Below are positions 42,893 to 50,509 of a stretch of 64,000 nucleotides of DNA, piece by piece. The position numbers were made by a program, and so were the translations under genes. The stretch comes from a bacterium. Lineage in GTDB: Bacteria; Desulfobacterota; Binatia; HRBIN30; CADEER01. Numbering within the stretch: the first letter of the stretch is position 1; every line of letters starts with the position of its first letter. The stretch lies in assembly GCA_019637795.1 (NCBI GenBank), contig JAHBUY010000001.1:393001-457000 (forward strand), in the 5' to 3' direction. The notes beneath the pieces are model-generated. The model did not search any database. It was not told the DNA's origin and worked only from the letters and a program-made list of their open reading frames with translations.

Positions 42893-43864
42893 ATGAGCCA
42901 GCCGGGTGATCCGCTGTGGGTCGTCACGTCCTATTTCAATCCGGCGCGGTCGCCGACCCGACGGGAGAACTTCCGCCTCTTCCGGCGACACCTCGACGCG
43001 CCGCTGCTGGTGGTCGAGTTGGCGCCGGCCGGGCAACACCAGTTGCACCGCGGCGATGCCGACGTCGTCGTCTCGCTCGCCGGCGACGATCGCCTCTGGC
43101 AGAAGGAGCGGCTGCTCAACCTCGGCATCGCCGCCCTGCCGCGACACGTCCGCCACGTCGCATGGATCGATTGCGACGTCGTGCTCGAGCGCGCCGACTG
43201 GCCAGGCGCGGCCGCCGCGCACCTGGCCGAGCGCGGCGGCCTGCTGCAGTTGTTCACGCGGGCGATCCACCCGACACGCGACGGGTCGCGCCGCTTCGCC
43301 GGCGAGCGATCGCCGGCCGGTCTCACCCCCGTGCTCAGCGAGGAATCGATCGGCGCCGCCGCGCGGGCCGGCCGCGCCGTGCCGGCATTCCGGCGCTGCC
43401 TGGACCCCGCCCAACGGCGCGCCAACGGCGACGTCTGCGCGCTGGGAATGGCGTGGGCCGCGGCGCGGTCGGTGGTCGAGCGCTGCGGCCTGTACGACGG
43501 CGCGATCGTCGGCAGCGGCGACGCGCTCCTCGTCGCCGCTGCGCTGGCGCAGGACGACGAGGCGCTCCTCGGCCGCATCCTCAATCGCTCGCAGCGCCGC
43601 CACTTCCTGCTCTGGGCGCAGCAGGCCCGGCTGTCCGGGTTGTTCCACCACCTCGACGCCCTGCCGCAGGCGGCCGTGCATCTCTGGCACGGCGACCTGC
43701 GCGATCGGGGCTATGGACGGCGGCACCAGATCACCGCGGCGTTCGGCTTCGACCCGGCCGTCGACCTGCAAGCGACGCCGAACGGCCCCTGGCGCTGGTC
43801 GGTTCCCGACTCCCCCCTGGCCCGCGCCGTCGCGGCGTACCTCCAATCCCGGCGCGAGCAGTAG
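42893..43864 (+). CDS. GT-A-type glycosyltransferase-like protein
   Basis: 323 residues from ATG 42893; the frame is open upstream into the repeat from a TTG, but that part is not conserved-looking. N-terminal beta strand WVVTSYFNPARSPTRRENFRLF and the acidic motif HVAWIDCDVVLE near residue 95 (a D-x-D metal site) point to a GT-A glycosyltransferase. GDVCALGMAWAAARSVVERCGLYD and a late HLWHGDLRDRGYGRRH, with a possible metal-binding His, resemble C-terminal galactosyltransferase-like domains. Donor and acceptor unknown. No glycan cluster lies around it. Confidence 0.65.
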   Translation: MSQPGDPLWVVTSYFNPARSPTRRENFRLFRRHLDAPLLVVELAPAGQHQLHRGDADVVVSLAGDDRLWQKERLLNLGIAALPRHVRHVAWIDCDVVLERADWPGAAAAHLAERGGLLQLFTRAIHPTRDGSRRFAGERSPAGLTPVLSEESIGAAARAGRAVPAFRRCLDPAQRRANGDVCALGMAWAAARSVVERCGLYDGAIVGSGDALLVAAALAQDDEALLGRILNRSQRRHFLLWAQQARLSGLFHHLDALPQAAVHLWHGDLRDRGYGRRHQITAAFGFDPAVDLQATPNGPWRWSVPDSPLARAVAAYLQSRREQ

Positions 43865-44232
43865 CTCCGATCCGCCCCTCGCCGGCACCCGCCCCGGCGA
43901 GAGGCGGGCCGCGAGAAGCCCGCCCACCGAGGCGGCGTGCCGCCGACGCGCGCCGCCACCCAACGGCGTGGCAGCCGGCCGCCGTCTGCTCACACCCCCG
44001 CACGGGCAGGGTCGTGTCAGGCACCAGCAGCGACGTGCTGTCGTCGAGATCGAGGAACACCACGTTGCGGCTCAGCCAGAGGAACTCGGCATCGCCGAAG
44101 AAGCGCAGGCCGGTCGCATAGCCGCCGGCGCGCGTCACCAGCCGGCGGAACACCAGGGCCTGCGCCACATGGCGCTGCGACACGGCTATCGGGTCGGCCG
44201 TTGAAACGCCGGCGCCGTGACGCGAGGCGGCG
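43865..44232. other. intergenic region with a possible gene remnant on the minus strand
   Basis: No full gene is supported. On the minus strand, 44183 down to about 43992 translates without stops from a GTG into a protein-like stretch (GGYATGLRFFGDAEFLWLSR, then NVVFLDLDDSTSLLVPD). It then runs into Arg/Gly-rich random sequence over the end of the glycosyltransferase gene. This may be the N-terminal remnant of a lost gene. No family recognised. Confidence 0.3.
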
Positions 44233-45462
44233 CTACCGCTCGCGCGCGGCGTGCCACGCGATCCCCGGCCCGGCGCTCAGGCCGTGGACGAAGATGCTGA
44301 GCAGGACGGTGACGATGACGGCGGTGCGGATCGTCGCCTCCGCCGGCAGGCGCAGCTCCTGCTCGATGTAGACCAGGCCGAGGACGATCGACGCCAGGCC
44401 GCGCGGCCCGAACCACCCCATGAAGGCGATGCTCGGCCCGCCGAGGCCGGCGCCGGCGAGCGCCAGCCAGACCGGCAGCATGCGCACCAGGGTGAGACTG
44501 AGGACGGCGTAGAGCCAGAACGGCGCGCCGACCTGCATCCAGTCGCGCGCCGCGACGACGCCGAAGAGAAAGAACACGGCGAGGTTGAGCACCTGCCCCC
44601 ACTCCTCGGCGAAGTCGACGCTGTGCCGCCCGGCGTCGGGAAAGGCCCACTGCACCGCCAGCCCGGCGACGAAGGCGGCGATGAACATGCTGGCGCCGCT
44701 CGCCTCGGAGGCGATGAGGCAGAAGAGCGGGATGGCCACCACGGCGATCTGCCGGAAGGACGCGGCGATCCACTCGCGCCGCGCCGCGACGCCGAGCAGC
44801 CAGCCGGCGAGGAGCCCGACGCCCAGGCCGACCAGGATGCCGAAGCCGAGCTGCTCGACCATGAACTGCGTCAGGCTGGCGCCGCGGCCTTCGATCGGCG
44901 CCGCCGCGAGCGCCATGCAGAAGAGGAGGAAGGGCACCGACAGGCCGTCGTTCAGCCCGGCTTCGACGGTGAGCGCCTCGCGGATGCGCGCCGGCACGCG
45001 CGGGCTGGTGACGATGACCTGGCCCAGTCCGGCGTCGGTGGGGGCGAGGATCGCGCCGAGGATGCCGCACTCCCAGGGCGGCAGGCCGAGCACGAGGTGC
45101 GCGGCGACGGCGCCGAGCAGGATCGTCGGCAGCATGCCGATGGCGAGCAGGCGCGCCGACAGGCTGCCGGCGGCGCGCAGCGCCCGCAGGTCGGTGCGGT
45201 TGGCGTCGGTGAACAGCAGCAGCACCAGGCCGACCTCGGCCAGGTGCAGGAACACCGTCGGCGTCATGCCCGCCTGCACGATCATCGGTCGCAAGGACGT
45301 CAGCAGCATGCCGGCGGCGGTGAACACCATCGGCGCCGTGACGTTCCACCGCGCCAGGCGCCGCGACCCGGCGCTGTAGGCGAAGAAGAGAAGGACGAGT
45401 GCGGTGAGCAGGATCACGGGATGGAGACTGGGGCGCTTGATGTGACGAAACCATGTCACCAC
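44233..45462 (-). CDS. CPA1-type Na+/H+ antiporter
   Basis: About 409 residues with 12-13 membrane segments. Family landmarks: GILGAILAPTDAGLGQVIV, then VEAGLNDGLSVPFLLF with the Asn-Asp pair of CPA1 exchangers, EASGASMFIAAFVAGLAVQW and FMGWFGPRGLASIVLGL. It should exchange Na+ (or K+) for protons at the inner membrane. No C-terminal cytoplasmic tail is present. The GTG start at 45462 lies inside a palindromic repeat arm (45456-45603), and the first residues (MVTWFRHIKR) come partly from the repeat. A GTG further inside (at VILLTALVLLFF) is the alternative, so the original 5' end may have been replaced. Confidence 0.88.
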   Translation of the reverse strand: MVTWFRHIKRPSLHPVILLTALVLLFFAYSAGSRRLARWNVTAPMVFTAAGMLLTSLRPMIVQAGMTPTVFLHLAEVGLVLLLFTDANRTDLRALRAAGSLSARLLAIGMLPTILLGAVAAHLVLGLPPWECGILGAILAPTDAGLGQVIVTSPRVPARIREALTVEAGLNDGLSVPFLLFCMALAAAPIEGRGASLTQFMVEQLGFGILVGLGVGLLAGWLLGVAARREWIAASFRQIAVVAIPLFCLIASEASGASMFIAAFVAGLAVQWAFPDAGRHSVDFAEEWGQVLNLAVFFLFGVVAARDWMQVGAPFWLYAVLSLTLVRMLPVWLALAGAGLGGPSIAFMGWFGPRGLASIVLGLVYIEQELRLPAEATIRTAVIVTVLLSIFVHGLSAGPGIAWHAARER

Positions 45463-45603
45463 GGAGGCACGGAGACACGGAGCAACCTGGACACGAAGGG
45501 GTTCGGCGGCGAGATCCCCAACGCCATCAGCAATGGCCCTAGGGATCGCACCGACCCGCCATTCCGACGCTGCACCCTCCGTGTCTCCGTGCCTCCGTGG
45601 TGA
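45456..45603. repeat. palindromic dispersed element, copy A (148 bp)
   Basis: Perfect 27-bp inverted terminal repeats, 45456-45482 (begins TCACCACGGAGGCACGGAGA) and 45577-45603, flank a 94-bp centre. The same element occurs inverted at 49370-49516, and the centres align almost end to end with scattered substitutions and one or two indels. There is no open gene inside and no transposase nearby, so it looks like a MITE- or REP-type passive element. The left edge overlaps the start codon of the CPA1 antiporter. Confidence 0.88.
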
Positions 45604-45821
45604 AGGTGTCGTGTCGTATCGAGGCTCTAGCCGTCCTGGCCACGGCGGAGAAGAGGGTCGCCGTCATCAACTGTCATCGCGGCGCAGCGGCGCTGTCACC
45701 TGCGGCGCGTATGGTCCGCGCCAGGCCCGAACACGAGCCGCGCCCCACGCCAACCCCCGGCGTCGAGTCCGCATCCCTGCGGATGGGGGTGCGGCTCGTG
45801 GCGGGTCGAAGCACGGCGCGC

Positions 45822-46043
45822 ATGACCGACCCGGCGATCGTCCTGCAGAGCGGGATCATCGGCATGATCACCGCGGCGGTGGTGATCGCCGGCCGCGACG
45901 CCTGCGCCAGGGCGGTGTGGGCACGGTGCCGCCTGGCGCCGCGCTGGCTGCCCGTGTTGGCCGGGGCCGTGACCGGGTCCGGCCTGGCGATGCTGATCGC
46001 CGCCGCATGGGTGGTGCACGGCGTGATCGCGCCGCCGCGCTGA
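45822..46043 (+). CDS. possible small membrane protein
   Basis: 73 residues from ATG 45822. Two hydrophobic stretches are seen, IVLQSGIIGMITAAVVIAG and WLPVLAGAVTGSGLAMLIAA, with a basic linker between. No family recognised. The frame is open further upstream without coding character. It lies just before a secreted protein gene on the same strand. Could be a chance frame. Confidence 0.35.
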   Translation: MTDPAIVLQSGIIGMITAAVVIAGRDACARAVWARCRLAPRWLPVLAGAVTGSGLAMLIAAAWVVHGVIAPPR

Positions 46044-46100
46044 GGCGGACCGCCGCCCCGCGCCGTGGCCATCCCGCCGGCCGTGGTGTACGAGCCCGGC

Positions 46101-46895
46101 ATGTGGCGACGCGCGGATCGACGTCTCCTCCCGCGGCTGGCCGGGGCGCTGCTGTGCGCGCTCGCCGCGACCCTGCCACCGGGCGCCTCGCGCGCCGCGG
46201 TCGTCTTCGTGAACCTCGGCACGGCGGCGCCGCCGTCGACGCTGGGACCGTTCGCGGTCACGCCCTACGACCAGGGTCCGCAGGCCGCGATCCCGAACAT
46301 GAGCAACACGTCGGTGATCCCCGGCTCGCCGATTCCGCCCGACACCACCACCAGCTTCGCGGTGCAGAAGCGCACGGTCGGCGACGGCTGGACGTCGTGG
46401 AGCCACGGCTACGGCGGCCCCGTCTTCTACACCGTGCCCAAGGTGCCGCCGCTGGCGCTGACCATCGCGCCGGCCCGCGCCTTCTACGTCTACGTCGAGC
46501 CGGCCGCGTTCGGATCGCCGTTCGCCGTCACCGTCGCCACCAACGGCGGCGGCGCGTCCGGTCCGGTGTTCGTCGACGCGGCCGGCGGCGCGACGGGGTT
46601 CGGCTTCTACACGACGGCCGGCGAGTCGATCACGACGGTGACCATCGACGCCGACCCGAATGCCGGCGGCTTCGCCTTCGCCGAGCTCGGGCTCGGCAAC
46701 TACGGCATCGGCACGCCGTCGCCGACGCCGACCCCGCGCCCGCCGCTCCACCCCGGTGGCGGCTGCTCGCTGCTGGAGCGGCCGCGCCCGTCGCTGGCCT
46801 GGTGGACGGCGGTGGCCGCGATCGCGCTCTGGGGCCTGCGGCGAAGCCGCCGCGCGCGAACGCCGCGGCCTCAGGTGCCGCAGAAGGTGCGATAG
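46101..46895 (+). CDS. secreted protein with MYXO-CTERM-like C-terminal anchor
   Basis: 264 residues from ATG 46101. Sec signal ending near ASRA, then a Gly/Thr/Val-rich beta-type body ([54 protein letters not shown]). It resembles PEP-CTERM-type exported proteins. The end holds a PTPTPRPP spacer, a GGGC Cys, a membrane segment ([15 protein letters not shown]) and an Arg-rich tail, the layout of MYXO-CTERM sorting signals. The body function is unknown. Its 3' end overlaps the convergent selO gene by 25 bp. Confidence 0.65.
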   Translation: MWRRADRRLLPRLAGALLCALAATLPPGASRAAVVFVNLGTAAPPSTLGPFAVTPYDQGPQAAIPNMSNTSVIPGSPIPPDTTTSFAVQKRTVGDGWTSWSHGYGGPVFYTVPKVPPLALTIAPARAFYVYVEPAAFGSPFAVTVATNGGGASGPVFVDAAGGATGFGFYTTAGESITTVTIDADPNAGGFAFAELGLGNYGIGTPSPTPTPRPPLHPGGGCSLLERPRPSLAWWTAVAAIALWGLRRSRRARTPRPQVPQKVR

Positions 46896-48361
46896 CGAGC
46901 GGTGACCTCGCGCGGCGCCGGCTCGCTCCAGCGCTCCCAGCCCGGGCGCTCCGCGAAGGGGTGCGTGACGACCTCGAGCAGGCGCTCGAACGGCCCCAGG
47001 TCGCCCTGCGCCGAGGCGGCGGCGAGCGCCTCCTCGACGCGCTGATTGCGCGGGACATAGAGCGGGTTGACGCGCTGCATGGCGGCCCGCCGATCCGCTC
47101 CCGTTCGCCCGTCGCGCGTCGCGCGCCGCCGCCAGCGTTCGAGCCAGGACGCCGGCGCCGCCGGATCGGGGAACAGCGCCGCGAGCGGCGCCTCGTCGCC
47201 GGCGGCGGCGTCGCCGAGCCGTCGCCACGCCAGGGTGAAGTCGACCGCATGTGCCGCCAGGAGCGCCAGCCAGTCGGCGGCGAGTGCCGCGTCGCCGTCG
47301 TCGGCATCCGCCAGCCCGAGCTTGGCGCGGGCGCCGGCCAGCCACCGCGCGCCATGGTCCGCCGGGAAGGCGTCGATCACCTCGCTGGCGCGGGCGATGG
47401 CGCGTTCGCTCGACCCGGGATCGATCAGCGGCAGCAGGGTCTCGGCCAGGCGCGCCAGGTTCCAGCGCGCGATCGCCGGCTGGTTGCCGTAGGCGTAGCG
47501 GCCGTGCGCGTCGATGGAGCTGAAGACCGTCGCCGGGTCGTACGCCTCCATGAAGGCGCAGGGACCGTAATCGATGGTCTCGCCGGACACCGTCATGTTG
47601 TCGGTGTTCATGACGCCGTGGATGAAGCCGACCAGCATCCACTGCGCGACCAGCGCCGCCTGCCGCGCCGCCACCCGGCGCAGCAGGCCGAGGTAGCGAT
47701 CGGGATCGCCGGCGAGGTCGGGATCGTGGCGGGCGATGACGTAATCCGCCAGGGCCCGCACCGTGTCGTGGCGCTGCCGGGCGGCGAAGAACTGGAAGGT
47801 GCCGACGCGCACGTGGCTGGCCGCGACGCGGGTCAGCAGCGCGCCGGGCAGCGGCTGCTCGCGCCACACCACCTCGCCGCTGCGCACCGCCGCCAGCGCC
47901 CGGGTGGTCGGAATGCCGAGCGCGTGCATCGCCTCGCCGATCAGGTACTCGCGCAGCACCGGTCCGACCGCCGCCTTGCCGTCGCCCTGGCGCGAGAACG
48001 GCGTCCGGCCGGAGCCCTTGAGGGCGATGTCGCGCCGCCGGCCGTGGCGATCGATGACCTCGCCGAGCAGCACCGCGCGGCCGTCGCCGAGCTGCGGCAC
48101 GAAGCCGCCGAACTGGTGGCCCGCGTAGGCCTGCGCGATCGGCATCGCGCCGGCGGGCAGGACGTTGCCGGCGAACACCGCGGCGCCGAGGTCCGGATCG
48201 AGCGCGGCGACGTCGAGGCCGAGCTCCGCCGCCAGCGCGTCGTTGAGGCGCAGCAGCGCCGGCGCCGGCACCGACGCCGGCGTCACCGGCGCGTAGCAGC
48301 CCGCCAGCTCGCGGGCGTACGTGTTGTCGAAGCGGAACAGCTCGGGGGCGGTGGCGCTCAT
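46871..48361 (-). CDS. selO: SelO/YdiU protein adenylyltransferase (AMPylase pseudokinase)
   Basis: 496 residues from ATG 48361. SelO landmarks: [97 protein letters not shown] and [17 protein letters not shown]. The protein ends FCGT, with Cys close to the position used by Sec in eukaryotic SelO. SelO transfers AMP to Ser/Thr/Tyr of redox-related proteins. Full length for the family. An upstream in-frame stretch to 48427 is open but not typical. Confidence 0.95.
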   Translation of the reverse strand: MSATAPELFRFDNTYARELAGCYAPVTPASVPAPALLRLNDALAAELGLDVAALDPDLGAAVFAGNVLPAGAMPIAQAYAGHQFGGFVPQLGDGRAVLLGEVIDRHGRRRDIALKGSGRTPFSRQGDGKAAVGPVLREYLIGEAMHALGIPTTRALAAVRSGEVVWREQPLPGALLTRVAASHVRVGTFQFFAARQRHDTVRALADYVIARHDPDLAGDPDRYLGLLRRVAARQAALVAQWMLVGFIHGVMNTDNMTVSGETIDYGPCAFMEAYDPATVFSSIDAHGRYAYGNQPAIARWNLARLAETLLPLIDPGSSERAIARASEVIDAFPADHGARWLAGARAKLGLADADDGDAALAADWLALLAAHAVDFTLAWRRLGDAAAGDEAPLAALFPDPAAPASWLERWRRRATRDGRTGADRRAAMQRVNPLYVPRNQRVEEALAAASAQGDLGPFERLLEVVTHPFAERPGWERWSEPAPREVTARYRTFCGT

Positions 48362-48491
48362 CGGCGGCGGCACGCGCCGCGGCGGCGGCGCGCGGGCGAC
48401 GATTCCACGCCCCGGCGGCCCCGGCAAGCCGCCCGGCGCGCGGCCGCGTCGCGGCGGCGCGGGCGGCGGTCGCAGGCCACCGGCCGCCGGG

Positions 48492-49307
48492 TCACTTGCC
48501 CTCGAAGCGCGGCGTCCGTTTCTCCCGCCCGGCGGCGAAGCCCTCGACGAGGTCCTCCGAGACGAAGCCGACCGCGGCGTTGAGCGCCTCGAAGCGCAGC
48601 GCCTCGTCGAGCCCGCGATCGGCGAACAGGTCGATGGTGCGCTTGGTCGCCTGCACGGCCAGCGGCGCGGCGGCGGCGATCTCGCCGGCCAGCGCGTGCG
48701 CCGCGGCGAAGAGCGCGTCGGGCGGGTGGACCTCCTGCACGAGACCCAGCCGGTGGGCGAGCGCGGCGTCGAAGCGGCGGCCGGTGAGCGTCATCCACTT
48801 CGCCCACGACGGGCCGACCTCCTGCGCCAGTCGCAGGTCGAGGCCGCAGTCGATGGCGACGCCGATGCGCACCTCGGGACAGCCGAACACCGTGCCCTCG
48901 GCGGCCAGGCGGAAGTCGCCGAGCATGGCGATCTCGAACCCGGCGCCCAGGCAGTGCCCGTGCAGCGCCACGATGATCGGCTGCGGAATCGCCTCGATGC
49001 CCTGGGTGCGGCGGTGCGAGCCGCGGTAGCGGTGGTAGTAGCCCAGCACCTTCTCCGCCGGCGAGCGGCCGACGATGCGCTCGCGCACGTCGGGCTTGAG
49101 GTCGATGCCGGCGCAGAACGAGCGCCCGGCGCCGCGCAGCACGACGACCCGCACCTCGCGGTCGGCGGCGACCGCTTCCATGCGCTGGCTCAGCGCCATG
49201 CCCATCTCCCAGCTCCAGGCGTTCAGGCGCTCGGGACGGTTGAGCGTCACCGTCGCGATCGGACCGTCGCGCTCCAGCAGCACCGCATCGGCGAAGTCGT
49301 CGGCCAT
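48492..49307 (-). CDS. crotonase, delta3,5-delta2,4-dienoyl-CoA isomerase-like
   Basis: 271 residues from ATG 49307, chosen for a GGGAGG site eight bases before it. Crotonase fold: [20 protein letters not shown], the oxyanion loops SFCAGIDLK and [12 protein letters not shown], then [20 protein letters not shown]. The Glu plus the later Asp in VAIDCG match the acid pair of ECH1-type dienoyl-CoA isomerases better than the two Glu of hydratases. It would move double bonds in the oxidation of unsaturated fatty acids. Divergent from a dienoyl-CoA-reductase-like SDR gene, with a palindromic repeat between. Confidence 0.8.
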   Translation of the reverse strand: MADDFADAVLLERDGPIATVTLNRPERLNAWSWEMGMALSQRMEAVAADREVRVVVLRGAGRSFCAGIDLKPDVRERIVGRSPAEKVLGYYHRYRGSHRRTQGIEAIPQPIIVALHGHCLGAGFEIAMLGDFRLAAEGTVFGCPEVRIGVAIDCGLDLRLAQEVGPSWAKWMTLTGRRFDAALAHRLGLVQEVHPPDALFAAAHALAGEIAAAAPLAVQATKRTIDLFADRGLDEALRFEALNAAVGFVSEDLVEGFAAGREKRTPRFEGK

Positions 49308-49369
49308 CGAGGCATCCTCCCTTTGGCGCGGCATCTAGTGCACCGTCGTCGAGATAGGCTCAAGCACCT

Positions 49370-49516
49370 TCACCACGGAGGCACGGAGACACGGAGGGTG
49401 CAGCGTGGGAATGGCGGGTGGGTGCGATCACGATGGCCATTGCTGATGGCGTTGGGATCTCGCCCCCGAACCCTCTCTTGTCCAGGTTCCTCCGTGTCTC
49501 CGTGCCTCCGTGGTGA
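49370..49516. repeat. palindromic dispersed element, copy B (147 bp, inverted relative to copy A)
   Basis: 27-bp perfect inverted ends at 49370-49396 and 49490-49516 are identical to those of copy A. The reverse complement of the centre matches copy A with scattered changes. It sits between the divergent isomerase-like and reductase-like genes, inside their likely promoter region. No target-site duplication is obvious. Confidence 0.88.
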
Positions 49517-49603
49517 GCTTATTTCTGCCACATCGAGGCTAGTGCGCCGCGCCGGCGGCGGACAAGCCGCGCGGCGCGCGCGGCGCCGCGCCCGTTGACC
49601 GCC

Positions 49604-50500
49604 ATGCCCGCGGATGCGACATGGGCGCCGATGTCGTTGCCCGAACCGCCGCCGCTCGGCACCGCGATGCTGCCGGCCGGGACCTTTGCCGGCGAGGTCG
49701 TGCTGGTCACTGGCGGCGGCACCGGCCTCGGCAAGGCGATGGCGGTGGAGTTCGCGCGCCTCGGCGCGGCGGTGGCGATCGCCAGCCGCGACGACGCGCA
49801 CCGGGCGCGCGGCATTGCCGCCGTCGAAGGCGTCGGCGGACGCGCCGCCGGCGTGGCGATGGACGTGCGCCAGCCGGAATCGGTCGCCGCCGCCTTCGAC
49901 GCCGCCGAGGCGGCGCTCGGCCCGGTCGGCGTGCTGATCAACAACGCCGCCGGCAACTTCCCGGTGGCGGCGATCGACCTCAGCCCCAACGGCTGGCGCG
50001 CGGTGGTGGACATCGTGCTCAACGGCACTTTCATCTGCGGGCGCGAATTCGCGGCCCGCCGCATCGCCCGCGGCGCGGCGGGCGCGATCCTCAACATCGG
50101 CGCCACCTATGCCTGGACCGGCGGGCCGGGCGCCGCGCACTCGGCGGCGGCCAAGGCCGGGGTGGACAACCTGACCATGACCCTGGCGGTCGAGTGGGCG
50201 GAGCACGGCATCCGCGTCAACACGCTGGCGCCCGGCATGTTCCCGCACGAGGACATGGCGGCGCACATGACCGCCAACCGGCCCGAAGGCTACGCCGAGG
50301 CCGGCCGCACGATCCCCGCCGGCCGCGTCGGCCGCCTGCACGAGCTCGGCTGGGCGGCGACCTACCTGTGCTCACCGTTCGCCAGCTACGTCAGCGGCCA
50401 CACCTTCGTCATCGACGGCGCCAACTGGCAGCGCCGCGGCCTGAAGATGCCGGCCGTGGTGCCGATCCGCGAGCAGCTCCCGAAGCGGCCGCCGCGTTGA
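49604..50500 (+). CDS. short-chain dehydrogenase, 2,4-dienoyl-CoA reductase-like
   Basis: 298 residues from ATG 49604; ATG 49631 is another choice. NAD(P) site VVLVTGGGTGLGKAMA, structural NNAAGNF, then NIGATYAWTGGPGAAHSAAAKAGVDNL. Ordinary SDRs have YxxxK; here the Tyr position is not Tyr, while the Lys is kept, as in the DECR branch where another Tyr/Asn pair acts. GMFPHEDM and HTFVIDGANWQRRG fit this branch too. It would reduce 2,4-dienoyl-CoA with NADPH, and its divergent neighbour would make the dienoyl substrate. Confidence 0.82.
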   Translation: MPADATWAPMSLPEPPPLGTAMLPAGTFAGEVVLVTGGGTGLGKAMAVEFARLGAAVAIASRDDAHRARGIAAVEGVGGRAAGVAMDVRQPESVAAAFDAAEAALGPVGVLINNAAGNFPVAAIDLSPNGWRAVVDIVLNGTFICGREFAARRIARGAAGAILNIGATYAWTGGPGAAHSAAAKAGVDNLTMTLAVEWAEHGIRVNTLAPGMFPHEDMAAHMTANRPEGYAEAGRTIPAGRVGRLHELGWAATYLCSPFASYVSGHTFVIDGANWQRRGLKMPAVVPIREQLPKRPPR

Positions 50501-50509
50501 ACGGACGGG

